A DNA stretch of 64,000 nucleotides from Rhineura floridana (GCF_030035675.1 NC_084500.1:6278720-6342719); one strand, 5' to 3'. Shown: positions 53,301-62,711, counted from the first letter of the stretch. Program-made: numbers and translations. Notes: generated by a model not told the origin, from the sequence alone.

Positions 53301-55846
53301 TCCTAAGAGTGGTTGCTCTGCGAGGGGCAAACTACAGTTCCCAGGATTCTTGGGGGGGGGGATGCCACATGCTTTAAGTATGATGTGTATGCAGTCTGGG
53401 AATGTGATACAGTGAGGCACTTCTGTGGTAGAGGCGCACATTCATGGCCGTGTTCTGATGCCCTTCGCAAATGTGGCCCATTAAAATTGAAAGCAAAACA
53501 GGGACTTCCAGAAGGCCTCTGGCTCAAGATCTGGCTTTGTGGATAAATTTGTGTCCGTCGACTCCGGTGTGGGAATTGCAGAAATGCTTTGTGCCAAATT
53601 CACCCTGTAGGGGGCAGCAACATCACAAACTGCGGTAGCTGGTAAGAGATGGCTATTTCCCCCGTTCCTTAAAACCTTCATCCACTGCCGGGGGGGGGGG
53701 GAGATCCACACTGTTTTTGGAGTGTATTTTCTACCCCAATGAGATTTCCAACGTCTGGTGGGCCGATATCTTGACCCCCAGATAACGTTTGTGTCTGTGG
53801 TGTCAGGTGAAGTGTATTCGGCAATACCCAGAGTCAGAAAAAACTTGTTCAGAGGAAGTAGAATGTTTCCATGCCTTTGACTCCAGTGCTCTTTGTTGCC
53901 CTGTCCCTGGCCATTTTTTTATGCAAAAACGATGGGGTATTTTTATTAGCCTAATCTACTAACACTGGAGTAGCAAATGCACTCCAATGCATTTCTGGGG
54001 CAGTGCATACCTCAAGCGTTGTTCTGCTTTTTTTTTTCCCCAGAAAGAAAATGGTAAGCGGTAATACTGAAATTTGGGACAAAAGTCCTAGGAAGACTAC
54101 CCTGTTGGTCTACTTATCTGTGAACCGCACAATGAAAACTGCACCGGGGTGGGCTTTCGCACCACAAAATCAGATGGACATTTCCCAAACTAAGATTTGT
54201 TTTATGAAAAGCCTCCCCCTCTTTTTCTATGGGTAATTAAGATTTTACCTAGTTTTTTGGTGGGCGAGGATGCTGCATCCTTTCATTTTTAAATTAATGA
54301 AAAGGAGGGGGAGGAAAACCTGTAGTAGTTAATTAAGGAAGTGAATCGAAAATGAATCTTGACACGCACATGCACCTACTCAAGCAGATGTCACCCACAA
54401 AGACTGTCTTTTGAATGACCAGTTTGATATTTTGTTTGCTTACAGACCAAGGCGAACTGTTTGTATGGGGCAAGAACGTGAGAGGTTGCTTGGGGATCGG
54501 CAGGATGGAAGACCAGTACTTCCCATGGAAGGTAGGGAAGCTATTTTTAAAAGGGATTGTTCTGTAAGCGGTAGAAGAACTGGACAGCACCACCACCAAG
54601 CTGTGGTCCCACCTGTGGCCGAAATGCCAAATCAACAATTTCGCTGTTTTTTCAAATGGCACACTAAACTGTGGTTTGGCGAGATGCAAACAAGCCTAGC
54701 TGTCTCCTGCGCATCTGGAAAGAGGACATGATTAACCAGCTTGCTGTGTCCTCCGAACCCAGCCAACGGTGGTTCATCGAAACTAGTTTGTAAACCGTGG
54801 CTTGTTGTACATCTCGGCAACCCCTTTGGGGCCATTGGGACAGATTCCTTTATACGACGTGGTTAATTTTGCTACCACTGGATATGGTGACAGCCACCAG
54901 TTTTAAAAGGGGATTAGACACATGCATGCATGATAATTCTATTGTTCACTGTTAGTTATGATGTCTACAGGCCTCCAGGTTCACAGGCAGGGTCCCTCTA
55001 AATTACTAAATTACTAGTTGCTGAAAAACAGCAGGAGAGTGCTGTTGTCATCACGTCCTGCTTGTGGGCTTCCAGTTGGCCAAACAGGGATATGGGAGTA
55101 GACAGGCCTCTGGTCTGATGGGCTGTTTGTCTGTTTCTTTAGAAACAAACCAACCGCAAGCTGTGTCATCTTCTTGGGGCTGGGGTCACAGCACCAGTTC
55201 AGCCATTTCAGAGAGAGTGCAAGGCAGCCTTCTCAGAGTGGTTTCAACAAATCAGCCCCTCTTCCCAGGGAACTCTGGCAATTGTAGCTCTGGGAGGGGA
55301 ATAGGACTCTCAGTGCAAACTACAGTTCCCAGGACTCTTTGAGTGGGGGGAAGACATCACTGTTTAAAGTGGCATGAAGCAAGATCCAATGTGTGCTTCC
55401 CTCATTGCCCCACTTGCACTGGGCCTGGCTACTTTGCTTCCCCACAGACTTCTGCCTGTCTTTTTAGAAACATGTCCACACGGTGCTTTCCCCCTCCTTC
55501 CTGATTGGACGCTTGAGTGTCATAGTCCAACTCAAAGAGCCAAGAGAGAAAAATTGGGGCTTGTGGAGGCCAGGTTAGCGCAGGCTTCCCTTCCTTGTTC
55601 TGTTGACTTTCTGGATTTTGTTACATTTTTGGAACTGGGGAGGAGAGGCAGCGAGAGGCTATGCCTGGGAAGAAATACCTTTTGTGAACTCCTTGTCCTC
55701 TCACCACCCAGAAAAGAGAAACGTGTTTATTGTAGCTGATGTTCTTGCTCTCCCCCCACCTTGTCTAGGTGACTGTGCCCGGCGAAGTGGTGGATGTCGC
55801 CTGTGGGGTCGACCACATGGTCACTCTGGTTAAATCTCTTGTGTAG
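34635..55846 (+). CDS. RCC1L: RCC1L (WBSCR16), mitochondrial RCC1-like protein (11 coding exons)
   Basis: Joined exons: 34635-35243, 38201-38330, 41356-41484, 42912-42978, 45510-45561, 48020-48104, 49022-49203, 51471-51555, 52274-52447, 54446-54531, 55769-55846; 1677 nt, 558 residues (human 464). RCC1L is a mitochondrial seven-bladed RCC1-type beta-propeller linked to 16S rRNA pseudouridylation, mitoribosome assembly and OPA1 nucleotide exchange. Blade signatures seen in order: [99 protein letters not shown], ending [11 protein letters not shown]. The match to human starts at residue 148 (PIFQYVG); before it lies an Arg/Pro/Leu-rich extension about 100 residues longer than in human, so the start is less certain (another in-frame ATG is codon 34). 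Intron 8 is GC-AG; all others are GT-AG. Confidence 0.95.
35517..36445 (-). mobile_element. CR1 LINE 3' region, split by a later insertion
   Basis: Left part 35517-35830 (ggcccatctagtccagcatc) and right part 36154-36445 (ttccatagtttaactatgtg) rejoin at AAATT. In RCC1L intron 1. Confidence 0.75.
35831..36153 (-). mobile_element. L2-like LINE 3' end nested in CR1
   Basis: Starts with an attaatta run, then cccacccttcctcccagtag, and ends near aataggtgccgaaaagataa. Flanked by AAATT on both sides. Confidence 0.7.
36528..36693 (-). mobile_element. Sauria-type SINE (Bov-B-like tail), shortened
   Basis: gactgccttcaagtcaacta, tggtgaccctatgaataggg, and a tRNA-like head ggggattcgaaccctgg. The middle is shorter than in 44406-44632. 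Confidence 0.75.
36678..36800. repeat. single unit of the purine-spacer tandem repeat
   Basis: cataggataggtaaaactga, G/A-rich spacer, then tttgatcatttgcatgcttt, as at 26620-27130. Confidence 0.65.
36905..37185 (+). mobile_element. tRNA-headed SINE followed by a CR1 tail
   Basis: gagccaatgtggtatactg, gggttcaaatcccacc, ttgttgtgaggatgaaatg; from about 37110 a CR1-type tail, gagaacaggatgttggac. Confidence 0.65.
37684..37973. mobile_element. Tigger/pogo-like MITE with TA duplication
   Basis: Inverted ends CAGTAGGGCCC and GGGCCCTACTG, flanked by TA at 37682-37683 and 37974-37975. The interior repeats ctacagctgat or ctccagctgatc four to five times. In RCC1L intron 1. Confidence 0.75.
38201..38330 (+). 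CDS. RCC1L: RCC1L exon 2
   Basis: Codes [19 protein letters not shown] and [18 protein letters not shown], almost identical to human. Acceptor gaaag, donor gtaagt, ends phase 1. Confidence 0.95.
38533..38625 (-). mobile_element. old CR1 3' tail
   Basis: acttggaagggaccttaaag then tagtccaaccccgtttaatg. Confidence 0.55.
38735..39560 (-). mobile_element. L2-like LINE, reverse transcriptase end and 3' region
   Basis: The - strand codes [20 protein letters not shown] and [17 protein letters not shown]. Decayed upstream. In RCC1L intron 2. Confidence 0.7.
39690..39850 (-). mobile_element. old CR1 LINE fragment
   Basis: gtgtaggagagccccactga, cagcctgttccaatgctgaa and tctaggcctgccctctggag. Confidence 0.55.
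41026..41271 (+). mobile_element. CR1-type LINE 3' end
   Basis: aagaggattagacaaattca through gatgccagactagatggg to cttcataatgt. Upstream of RCC1L exon 3. Confidence 0.7.
41356..41484 (+). CDS. RCC1L: RCC1L exon 3
   Basis: Codes [19 protein letters not shown] and [16 protein letters not shown] in their conserved positions (here [16 protein letters not shown]). Acceptor aacag, donor gtatgg. Confidence 0.95.
42355..42475. repeat. fold-back repeat (aactcccat family)
   Basis: ggaattcaactttcatcttc pairs with gatgggagttggagtccagc. Confidence 0.6.
42912..42978 (+). CDS. RCC1L: RCC1L exon 4
   Basis: Codes [20 protein letters not shown], a canonical RCC1 blade strand. Acceptor ttcag, donor gtgaga. 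Confidence 0.95.
43070..43225 (-). mobile_element. tRNA-headed SINE
   Basis: Reversed: aggaagctgcctatgt at the left and caagggttgaacctgg at the right. Confidence 0.55.
43228..43660 (+). mobile_element. L2-like LINE 3' end
   Basis: Codes [19 protein letters not shown] and [10 protein letters not shown], then a 3' UTR and an AAT microsatellite. Confidence 0.7.
43660..43880. repeat. fold-back repeat (tcctgggaactgtagttt family)
   Basis: accccgggaactgtagcttg and actctgggaatggtagctct in inverted arrangement. Confidence 0.6.
44286..44333. repeat. AGT microsatellite
   Basis: About 16 AGT units at the end of a short LINE tail (gggctccttcaggaagaagg). Confidence 0.9.
44406..44632 (-). mobile_element. 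Sauria-type SINE, near full length
   Basis: Bov-B-like tail tcaagtcgattctgactta at the left; tRNA-like head with ggggatttgaaccctggtc and cttaaccactacaccacact at the right. Confidence 0.8.
44835..45100 (+). mobile_element. CR1 LINE 3' end
   Basis: caataatgggctcaagttac through gggggttggactagatggcc to ggattctata. Confidence 0.75.
45510..45561 (+). CDS. RCC1L: RCC1L exon 5
   Basis: Codes [18 protein letters not shown]. The 52-base length fits the flanking phases. Acceptor tgcag, donor gtaagt. Confidence 0.92.
45590..46062. mobile_element. long-TIR element, copy B (both arms)
   Basis: About 100-bp inverted arms: attcactaataggcaaaa to gggaaattgggcagct, mirrored by agctgcccaatttccctgct to tttgcctatttgtgaat. 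No coding capacity. Superfamily not assigned. It lies 28 bases after RCC1L exon 5. Confidence 0.75.
46187..46930 (+). mobile_element. long-TIR copy C fused to a block shared with 27130-28046
   Basis: 46187-46443 repeats the element's left part. 46447-46800 then matches 27130-27500 (gggcactgggcagag onward), and 46820-46920 matches 27950-28046 (gcaaaaaatccatgctgact). Confidence 0.65.
46985..47150 (-). mobile_element. tRNA-headed SINE, degraded
   Basis: Reversed family order with cagggtttcgagaagagagc and aagcagagcttgggctgta. Confidence 0.4.
48020..48104 (+). CDS. RCC1L: RCC1L exon 6
   Basis: Codes [20 protein letters not shown] and GWGADGQT, matching human [10 protein letters not shown]. Acceptor tatag, donor gtaggc. 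Confidence 0.95.
48760..48896 (-). mobile_element. tRNA-headed SINE
   Basis: ataaccctgtggggtaggct, caaggtcacccactgagctt, ggatttgaaccctag, aaccactacaccctactgac. Confidence 0.6.
49022..49203 (+). CDS. RCC1L: RCC1L exon 7
   Basis: Codes [40 protein letters not shown] and [14 protein letters not shown]. Acceptor acaag, donor gttaga (a weak consensus), phase 0 end. Confidence 0.95.
49415..49760 (+). mobile_element. TAGGGATG-family hAT MITE, partial
   Basis: tttgcctaatatgcatg, tttcccctaatatgcacag and gaactgcatcacaaaattgg. Confidence 0.5.
49768..50188 (+). mobile_element. L2-like LINE 3' end
   Basis: tatatacccagttgatcact, ctctttcaacaagcctttta, gggctccttctaggaggaag, AATC-type tail. Confidence 0.7.
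50228..50535. repeat. fold-back repeat, near-complete palindrome
   Basis: Arms from ccatatctgcaccatatatt to atgtatgggtgcag pair across about 300 bp. Confidence 0.7.
51252..51415 (+). mobile_element. tRNA-headed SINE
   Basis: gccagtgtggtatagtggct, aggtttcgaatctacact, ctgggtgactttagctcagt. It ends about 55 bases before RCC1L exon 8. Confidence 0.6.
51471..51555 (+). CDS. RCC1L: RCC1L exon 8 (GC donor)
   Basis: Codes [20 protein letters not shown] then GTVNALLN, aligning with human VNVPRCLHF and VRQAACGGT. The acceptor is cctag. The donor reads gcaagt, not GT; taking the exon to 51555 gives the single base that exon 9 needs to stay in frame. The exon lacks long open flanks, so automated callers could miss it. 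Confidence 0.9.
52274..52447 (+). CDS. RCC1L: RCC1L exon 9
   Basis: Codes [36 protein letters not shown] and [13 protein letters not shown]. Acceptor cccag, donor gtaagt. Confidence 0.95.
52551..52631. repeat. perfect 27-bp inverted repeat
   Basis: Arms 52551-52577 and 52605-52631 are perfect complements around a 27-base loop. In RCC1L intron 9. Confidence 0.9.
53230..53400. repeat. fold-back repeat (tcctgggaactgtagttt family)
   Basis: aatcctgggaactgtacttt pairs with actacagttcccaggattct. Confidence 0.7.
54020..54150 (+). repeat. unnamed interspersed repeat, copy 2
   Basis: Matches 16330-16475: aagaaaatggtaagcggtaa, ctgaaatttggg, cgcacaatgaaaactgc. Confidence 0.45.
54446..54531 (+). CDS. 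RCC1L: RCC1L exon 10
   Basis: Codes [20 protein letters not shown] and MEDQYFPWK. Acceptor tacag, donor gtaggg. Confidence 0.95.
54883..55140 (+). mobile_element. CR1-type LINE 3' end, diverged
   Basis: gacagccaccagttttaaaa, gagagtgctgttgtcatcac, ggcctctggtctgatggg. Confidence 0.6.
55195..55370. repeat. fold-back repeat (tcctgggaactgtagttt family)
   Basis: ggcaattgtagctctgggag and aactacagttcccaggactc. Confidence 0.6.
55769..55846 (+). CDS. RCC1L: RCC1L exon 11 and stop
   Basis: Codes [20 protein letters not shown] then VKSLV and TAG; human ends VTLAKSFI. Acceptor tctag. Confidence 0.95.
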   Translation: MTVPGEVVDVACGVDHMVTLVKSLV

Positions 55847-56790
55847 CAATGGCGCGATACACCAGCACCCGCCCACACAGGACAAAACTACAACAGTATC
55901 AACCTTTTCCCCCGCCCCCTCCCAACGGGTGCTCCTAGTGGTTCTTTGGGGCTGATGCCAGAGTGACTCATGAGCCAGTGAATGACAAGCAAGACCATGC
56001 ACAAAAACGTCAGAGCAGCCCACTCCGTGCGAGAGCTAGCTTTGTTTTGTTGAAATTCGGATGTGCCTGTTGAGGACTCGGCAGCCCGGGGCTCAAGACC
56101 GTGCTGCTGGCGCCTGCTGAGAAGGACTGGGTTTATTTTTAGTGGGTCGTGTGGAACATTTTACAGCGTTCCAGAGATGCTCTGCTGAGATGATGGAATG
56201 TTCTGGGTTTTTTTGTTTTGTTCCTTAATTTCCAACACCCGGGTCGTTATTGCTGTAAAAGCAGGGGCAAGGAATCTGTGGCCCTCCAGAGGTGGTTGAA
56301 CTCCATCAAGTCTTGGCCCGTGTGGCCAACAGGCACGGATAATGGGAGTTGGTGTCCAATCCCAGCCGGAGGACTGCAGGTTCCCCAGCCCCGTTCTAAA
56401 AGGATCACAGACTCTTCCCGAAAGTCTTGTTCCTGAAATTTCTTTACGGAATCATCACCACCACCCCTTTGGCTTCTTCCCCCCACCTTAGCCCCCACTG
56501 CGTGCTGCACCCAAGTGAGTGCCGCTGGTAGATACCACGCCATCGTTCATCGCAAAGCAAGCAGAGAGCTCTCCAAATCTCATCAATCTGACAGGCATCA
56601 CACATGCTGTGTTTGAACTCCTGCTAGGATGACAAGCTAGTGTGCCGGCATCTGTTTTCAAGCTGCTGGTAACTCATCGTATCTGTGTTCTCTGCACGCA
56701 TCCGCTTACCTTTACACAAGGTAAGAATGGTTGTAAAACAAATCAATGTAAGGCTAAATTTTGCATTAAAAGGCTGGCAATTCCAGATTA
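55847..56790 (+). other. probable RCC1L 3' UTR
   Basis: Mostly single-copy-looking sequence after the stop, with an ATTAAA at 56765-56770 as the likely cleavage signal. A diverged copy of the squamate fold-back repeat lies at about 56265-56395. The extent is inferred from the hexamer alone. Confidence 0.35.
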
Positions 56791-56864
56791 CAACCCATGC
56801 CCCTTTCTGTCTTGCTTCTGAAGAAGCAGTTTCAGGAACGAAATGACTGCTAAGCCCCTGGACA

Positions 56865-57112
56865 CAGAGAGCTGCTGTGACCTAGTGCCCAAGAAACGGA
56901 AGTTCCTTGTTCGACTCTCATCTCTGCTACAACGCTCCCTGCCCCCTAGGTAGCCTTAGACAGGCCACTCCATCAGCCTCAGTAGTTCCCCTCCGTCTGT
57001 AAAATGGGGGATGATGTATCCTTACAGGGTTGTTGTAAGAACTACAACTAGATGAACACAGGTGAAGCCCTTTGAACACTACACAAAGGTTATGCATACT
57101 ACTTATTGTTAA
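56865..57112 (+). mobile_element. MIR SINE
   Basis: cctaggtagccttagacagg, ctccgtctgtaaaatggggg, acagggttgttgtaagaact in MIR order. Confidence 0.65.
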
Positions 57113-58119
57113 CTACCAGCAGGATGTTGCATCAAAATGTTGCAGTACAGAGTTCTCCTTACTGAGGACACCAGCCTACTCTGTCCCATTCCTCCAAGTC
57201 CAATTTTCTGTTCCGCTCTCCCCCTTGCCTGCTGGCCAAACTGTCATTTGTTATTGGGTAGCCATTGCAGACATAGTGCTGTTTCTAGTTTGGGGGGGGG
57301 GGAGGACCCTCAAGGGATCGAAATGCCCAAAGGTCTGATGTGCTTCTGCAAACCTTGGAACTCCCCCAGAAACCTGACACTACCTCCTTGTGTGCTGGTG
57401 GTACCATCCTGGCACCATTAGTAATGTCACTCACAGCCTGGACATTAGAATGAGAAGGAGCAGTGATCACACACCTGGAGAAAAGTAGCCAAGAGGTGCA
57501 AGCGAAAGAAAGATTCGGAGACAGAGTGAAACTTACTTAGATTGGAAAACTTTGCAGCAACGATGTACTGGGAAACTGCAGAGGGCTCTCCTAGAGGCAT
57601 TCAAGTGCAGCAACACAGAGAAGGTCTCATTAAGTACAAACATTCAGAAATCAAAATTTCAATTTTCCAAAAGCCAACAAAGATATCTTCGTCAGGGCTT
57701 ATCCCCATCTCACAATCCTGAATGATGGAAGGTTGAACTAAGCAAACAAACTTAAAGAATCCATTGGTGTGTCTAATCAAGCCAACCAAGTGCCTAAAAG
57801 AGACAGTTTATAAAATAGAGGGCGCAACACCCCCTTCCCCACAATTTCTAATATAGTGCTCATTTCAGTGGGATGTGCCCAAGACAGCTCATTCAGATTG
57901 TGCCCACTGGCTTTTACGGGGAAATGTCACATGTGTCTAATTCTCAAATAGATAATCCATTGGTATATACGTTGCAACACCCCTGCACTCACCTTTCTGC
58001 TGTAACCTGCTGAAAATTAGAGAATACCTAGTGATCTGGGTCTTCCAGAAACTTTTGAATTGGATTAGGGTAATTTGCATTGGAAACATTTCAGTTTGTA
58101 TTAGACAATTTTCTGGTGC
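57113..58119. other. intergenic, nothing recognised
   Basis: No open frame with family resemblance and no repeat I can name. A poly-G tract lies near 57290. Confidence 0.4.
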
Positions 58120-58235
58120 TGTAGAGCTGTTGTGGATCACAACTCCCATCATCCCTGACCATTGGCCATGCTGGCTGGAACAGATGGGAGCAGTGGTCCA
58201 GGAGAGCTGGAGGGCACCACTTTTATTGCAGAGAG
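58120..58235. repeat. fold-back repeat (aactcccat family)
   Basis: cacaactcccatcatccctg pairs with acagatgggagcagtggtcc. Confidence 0.6.
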
Positions 58236-59064
58236 TGATCTAATCTAGCAGGTTTATTTTACTTGCTTTTAATAAACAAAGCTACAAACGCCAAAACCGC
58301 CGCACTTGCCTAATATCTTTTTGCAGATGGCATCGATTCTCTGTTACTAATGAACTTATGAAATGGAAAAAAATTATAGGGGGGGGAAATTCCCAAATTT
58401 TTTCTGCTCCACATCTGTAAGAAGGCCTCTGTTAGGTTTTGAACAGTCAAGTTTTGAACAGTCAATTGCTTGAGGCTGCATTTCACAGTTCCCCCTGATG
58501 AGAGAGGGCCTATGACAAGTAACCCTAACAACACAGGAACCTGCTTTATAGTAGAATCTGCCGCAGTGCCTGCAGCTTACTGGGACTTGTGGGGCAGAAG
58601 GCAGGGAGCCCCAGTAGGAGGTGGATCCAGAGCCAATGATCCAGAGCGCTACCTAATTCTAGCTTTGTCCACATCCTCCACCCTGCTGACTTCTGCAAGG
58701 GCCACTGACACTCTGCGCCCATCTAGTCCACTACTGTGTTCTCAGACCGGCATTGGCTCACCAGAATCTCAGGCAAAGGACTTTCCCAGGACCCACTTTT
58801 AACTGGTGGTGCCGACGACTGAATTTGGGGCCCTTCTGGACACTGGAGTTCGTTCCCATTGCCAAACGGCATGGCGGTGGCCACTAGGCTGGAGGCAGCT
58901 TCCAAAGGGGATCAGACATATTTATGGCGCATGTGTGGCTCTTGACCGCCATTATCCATGCTACTGAAATAGACTTTCCCTGATGGGCAGGACAGTAATC
59001 AAATGGGAGGTTTGTTGCCTTCATGCCCGTTTTCAGCCTCCTAGAAGCATCTGGTTGGGGAAAG

Positions 59065-59230
59065 GGGGGCATAGCCCAGTGGTTAGAGCATTTGCGTTGC
59101 GCGCAAAAGGTCCCTGGTTCAATCTCCAGGTAGGACAGAGAGAACCCTGCCTGAAACCCTAGAGAGTGGCTGCCAGTCAGTGCAGCATCCAGGGGGTTCC
59201 TGTTAAAAACCAGCCCTTTCTTCAGAACCA
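59065..59230 (+). mobile_element. tRNA-headed SINE
   Basis: gcatagcccagtggttagag, ggtccctggttcaatctcc, cctgcctgaaaccc. Confidence 0.65.
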
Positions 59231-60064
59231 TGAGGACTAGAATTTTACATCCTGCAAATTTAACAGCTCCTAAACAGGATGTTGGAACAGATGGACCTTT
59301 GGGATGATCTGGAGGGCTCCTGTTTTGCCCTTAACCTCATAGTGACATTTCCCTGTAATGATTGACCATCTTGGCTGCCACACTACATGGCACAGCCTGC
59401 TTTTTTCTCCACAAAGGAGGTGAGACAGCCAAACCTTATTTTTCCCCTCCCCTCTGTTGTTCCACAAACGCATCCTACACAATTTTTGTTCTTTCACCCT
59501 CACGACAGCACTCCCTCCCAGTAGCTTACTCGCTTGAAGTACCTTACCGCACGCAGTCTCTTTCATTTTGAACCTCGGATGTGATGTATTTCTGTCACAT
59601 TGACACGCCCAGAAAATAGAAATGGCAGAATGATTACATTTTGCTTCAGAAAACCTTCACCTGCCACCCTTTTGAAGATTTTTGTTTTCAAAATTACTAT
59701 TTTTTTTTTTAAAAAAAGTTATCACGAGTTATTTCCCTCTCAAGCAGTCCTTAATTTCTTCTTTTCGTCATGGCATGGCGACAGGTTCTTCTCCCATTCT
59801 CTCTTTTGAGAAAAAAGCCAAACTGTTTTCTTTTTCCACTCCAAGACAATACTGAGAAGGGTTTTTGACGGAAAATGTGTCCTTGTGATCCGCTCCAAAG
59901 GGTTCCTAGTGCTTTTCAGCTTGACTGACTTGGAGTGCATTGATAACACTGTTGATATTTTCTTCCGGTACCTATGGAGGGGAAGGGGGGGGGAAAGCAC
60001 CCTGAAAATCAAGATGCTGCATTTTTTGAAAATAAGTACTTGTAATAAAAAGAACTGACAATTA

Positions 60065-60180
60065 TATTATTATTATTGTTGTTACTACTATTCCTGTTAG
60101 TATTAAAATTTATATCCTGCCATTCCTCTCAAAGGGGGCCCAGGGCACCAAACAACAAGTGATAAAAACATTAAAACATG

Positions 60181-60222
<42 letters not shown>

Positions 60223-60290
60223 CAAAACGTCTTTAAAACACAATTCCAACACAGATGCAGACTGGGAGAAGAGTATTGACTGAAGAGGTG
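60065..60290 (-). mobile_element. L2-like LINE 3' end with TA microsatellite
   Basis: tttatatcctgccattcctc, a TA run at about 60185-60222, and aacacagatgcagactggga. Confidence 0.65.
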
Positions 60291-60293
60291 TAG

Positions 60294-60598
60294 AATCATA
60301 GAACAGTAGGAAGGGGCCTGTAAGGCCATCCAGTCCAACCCCCTGCGCAATGCAGGAATCCAAATCAAAGCGTTCCCGACCGATGGCTGTCCAGCTGCCT
60401 CTTGAAGGCCTCCAGTGTTGCAAAGCCCACCACCTCCCTAGGTCATCGGTTAAATTGTCGTACCGCTCTAACATTTAGGAAGTGTTTCCTGATGTTCAGC
60501 CAAAATCTGGCTTCCTGCAGCTTTCATTATTTTGTGTCCTGCACTCTGGGACGATTGAGGAGAGATCCTGGCCCTCCTCTGTGTGACAACAGCAGGAG
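60294..60598 (-). mobile_element. CR1 LINE 3' end
   Basis: Starts tagaatcatagaacagtag and runs to ggccctcctctgtgtgacaa. Confidence 0.8.
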
Positions 60599-60652
60599 GT
60601 TGGACTCGATGGTCTTTTAGGCCCCTTCCAACTCTACTTCTGATTCTGTGAT
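60599..60652 (+). mobile_element. CR1 LINE 3' tail
   Basis: ttggactcgatggtctttta then ggccccttccaactctac and a gattctgtga end; opposite orientation to its left neighbour. Confidence 0.75.
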
Positions 60653-61385
60653 AGGGAACATTCCCAGAATTACCCAGAGATTTCAAGGACAGAACCTGGC
60701 TGGGACCATCTGCATGCAAAGGAAGCGCTAAGCTATGGCTGGGTCCTACCCTAGTTTTCTCCCTGACTCGCTCATTTTCTATGTGCAAGGAATATTTTTT
60801 TGGACAGTGATGTGAGCCCACCCCCCACCTGAAGCAGCCCAGCCCAGACAGGCTTATCATCCGAGTGAGAAATAAGCCAGTGTGTGTTAGCTTTAAGGCA
60901 GGCATGTTGTGGGCTTATCTTATCGGTGTGGTTAATGTTTAAGGAAACAAACCAAGTGGATCTAACCATTTGACCTTCTGCTATCTGAGATCCTGTTGAC
61001 TTTTTGGTGTGTACACAGTCCGGCTTCCAGGCTGGAAAAAAAGGCTGATGCCAATTCCTAAAAGGCCGACTGACAGCAGGAGGGGAAAATGTGGATTTGC
61101 TGCTGGAGCTTTTAATGGGTTAAAAGGTCAGGCCTCTCAAAGGGGCTTAATGCACCATTATGGGGATAGTTTTTCTTTTGGGGGGACAATTGCAAACACA
61201 GCATGTGACTCGATAAGGTGTTACCATTCATTAGGCCGGAAGGAATAGAAGGGCCTTTGAAATGACATGCACTCAACCTCCCCCTCCCAGACATAATTAA
61301 GGTTAAGTCTGCTGCCAAGGCCAGCCTGAAAGATTTTGCAGCTTGCTGTGGAGAATCCAAAACGGCACTCCTTTATCGCTGAGGG

Positions 61386-61570
61386 GAGGGGCTGTTGCTC
61401 AGTGGTTAGAGCATCTGCTTTGCACGCAGAAGGACCTCGGTTCAATCCCTAATGGCATCTGCAGGCAGGGCTGGGAAAGACTGCCTAGAACCCTGGGAAG
61501 CTGCTGCCAGTCCGTGTAGGCAATACTGAGCTTGAATCCATCTCCATTTACGGTAGTTTCTTGTGTTCCT
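61386..61570 (+). mobile_element. tRNA-headed SINE
   Basis: gttgctcagtggttagagca, ctttgcacgcagaaggacc, gctgctgccagtccgtgtag. Confidence 0.7.
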
Positions 61571-61639
61571 TTCTAAATCAGCCCTTTACTCAGACTGTGA
61601 GGATGAGAATCATACTTGATCTTTCCGGAAAAGGCCGGA

Positions 61640-62035
61640 GCTCAGTGGCGTGCAGAAGAGCTCTCGGGTTCAGCCTGCGGCATCTCCAGTTAAGGCTGGA
61701 AGGGAATCCTGCCTGAAACCCAGAAGAGCTGCTGCCACACATTGTAGGCAAGACTGAGATGCATTGACCTAACGCTCTGGCTCCGTCTAAGGCAGCTTCC
61801 TGCCTTCTTGTTCAATCAGCCCTTAATTGGGAACCATGAGGACTGGAATCTTGTTTGGTTTTTAAGGGAATAACTGGAGCTCAGAGGTACAGCACTTGCC
61901 TTGTATGCGGAAGGCCCAGAGATCCCTGCCCAGAAAGCCTGAAGAGCTGCTGCCAGTCAGTGTAGACAATACTGAGCTAGATTGCCCCCATCCATCCATC
62001 TTTGACTTGTATAAAGCAGACTCCTGCATCCCATT
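61640..62035 (+). mobile_element. two further SINE copies in tandem
   Basis: 61640-61815 (ggcatctccagttaaggctg) and 61868-62035 (cagaggtacagcacttgcct, gctgctgccagtcagtgtag). Confidence 0.6.
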
Positions 62036-62151
62036 TTCTTCACAAGCCCCACAGAATGAACATGGCAGTGGAAGCAATTAACCATTAAACTACCCCTCTG
62101 CGCCCTCCAGAAAGATGAGGAGGCATAAATCTTGCTTTCCAGATTCAATCG

Positions 62152-62390
62152 CCAGTGTGGTGAGGTGGTTAGAGGTTTGGATTGGGACCTGGGAGACCCA
62201 GGCTGAAACCCCCACTCAGCCACGAAGCTCACTGGGTGACCTTGGGCCGGGCCAGCCACAGTGTCTCAGCCTAACCTACCTCACAGGGTTGTTGTGACGA
62301 CAAAATGATAAACGATGATAAAAGTTAGAGGAGAACCACGCACACCACCTTAAGCTCATTGGAGGAAAGGTGGGATATCTGACTGTAACC
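62152..62390 (+). mobile_element. tRNA-headed SINE of a second family
   Basis: cagtgtggtgaggtggttag, ctcactgggtgaccttgggc, acctcacagggttgttgtga, ggaggaaaggtgggatat. Confidence 0.65.
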
Positions 62391-62711
62391 TGTAGTGCAG
62401 TGGCAAATTCTTCATGGTAGTCACAGCCACGTTCTCCCTCCTCCCCTTTTGCTGCTGGGTTGAGAATGAGATCCCTGTTAATGCCTTCTTCCACAACAGA
62501 CGTCCCCTGGAGCCAATCAGCACGAAAGGGGAGTGTGTTAGCTACTGAGAAGAGTCTTCTCCATAGCTGACTCACCTCCTGTTACTCTGATTAGCTCCAA
62601 TCAGCAGGGAAGGACAAAGCCCCAAATACCTGGACGTGGGATGGCTGTAGCAAACCATACTCCGCTAAATGGATCAATGGTCTGGTGCAAAATAGATGCA
62701 GGCTCGTTAGG

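Noticed and set aside
57072-57421. Small open frames downstream of RCC1L as a new gene
   Set aside because: Overlap a MIR remnant and a poly-G tract; no motif, splice or family support.
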